From positions 1 to 7,563 of the forward strand of contig CAYFJO010000507.1 in NCBI GenBank assembly GCA_964343305.1: a stretch of 7,563 bases of DNA, in the 5' to 3' direction. The notes under the pieces are model-generated. The model was not told the DNA's origin. It did no database searches and saw nothing but the letters and a program-made list of their open reading frames with translations. The position numbers and the translations under genes are program-made. Numbering within the stretch: position 1 is the first letter of the stretch; each line of letters opens with the position of its first letter. The DNA is from CAYFJO01 sp964343305 (GTDB taxonomy: Bacteria > Planctomycetota > Planctomycetia > Pirellulales > Pirellulaceae). Shown piece after piece: positions 7,377-7,563 of the stretch.

Positions 7377-7563
7377 ATGAAAAGAAACGACGATTCACGC
7401 CAGCCAGGACAATATGCATTCGTGCCGGTCGGGATTCTGATGGCGGTCTACCTGCTAATCGGGCGTTGGACGCCGTCGCGCATCCTGATGCCCGATGCCG
7501 TCCAAGATAACCGCGACGAGACGGGGCGAATGTCGCAGCAAGTCCTCACGAGTGTGATCGCGA
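7377..7563 (+). CDS. Unrecognised membrane-anchored protein, N-terminal part (3' end outside window)
   Basis: The frame from ATG 7377 stays open for 62 codons to the window edge. A short polar N-terminus (MKRNDDSRQPGQ, with Lys2 and Arg3) is followed by a hydrophobic segment at about residues 14-28 (AFVPVGILMAVYLLI), then a polar stretch containing PDAVQDNRDETGR. This is the shape of a signal anchor with the rest of the protein outside the cytoplasm, or of an uncleaved first membrane helix. No other ATG is available in frame between the stop at 7293-7295 and 7377; a later in-frame ATG at 7440 would cut the hydrophobic segment and is less likely. There is only a weak purine tract upstream (CGAG). 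It starts 86 bases after the ligase-TPR gene on the same strand, so co-transcription and a link to surface glycan work are possible. I do not recognise the family from this fragment. Confidence 0.6.
   Translation, partial: MKRNDDSRQPGQYAFVPVGILMAVYLLIGRWTPSRILMPDAVQDNRDETGRMSQQVLTSVIA

Overview
The window looks like a piece of a planctomycete chromosome, most likely Pirellulales/Rhodopirellula-like. The best evidence is an adjacent pair of genes, a DUF1501 protein and a DUF1549/DUF1553 (PSCyt2-PSD1) protein, from families greatly expanded in Planctomycetota. The moderate GC content, the exported proteins and the M81 (MlrC-like) gene fit this. All five recognisable genes lie on the plus strand. 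I see no tRNA, rRNA, CRISPR array, transposase or phage gene.

Layout. (1) Positions 1-671 hold the C-terminal half of a DUF1501 protein whose start lies outside the window. (2) Positions 658-2661 encode a secreted DUF1549/DUF1553 protein whose start codon overlaps the end of the DUF1501 gene. (3) Positions 2680-4155 encode an M81/MlrC-type metallopeptidase 18 bases further on. These three very probably form one translationally linked operon. (4) Positions 4156-4635 are a 480-base gap. Its first half is filled by a nested, imperfect palindrome of about 200 bases (4165-4366) with a strong 31-base-arm hairpin at its centre. The second half holds only one small hairpin and no gene I can support. 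(5) Positions 4636-7290 encode a multi-spanning O-antigen ligase/polymerase-type membrane protein fused to a C-terminal TPR domain. (6) From 7377 a further gene with an N-terminal membrane segment begins and runs off the window.

How the genes fit together. The first two proteins belong to families that occur in pairs in planctomycetes and are thought to act outside the cytoplasm; their biochemical role is not established. The M81 protein has no signal peptide and should be cytoplasmic, with an intact predicted Zn site (Asp140, His142, His164). The ligase-TPR gene concerns surface glycan assembly and looks like a separate unit, possibly co-transcribed with the membrane protein that follows. 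The least explained piece of the window is the palindromic intergenic element. No clearly new multi-gene system is visible.
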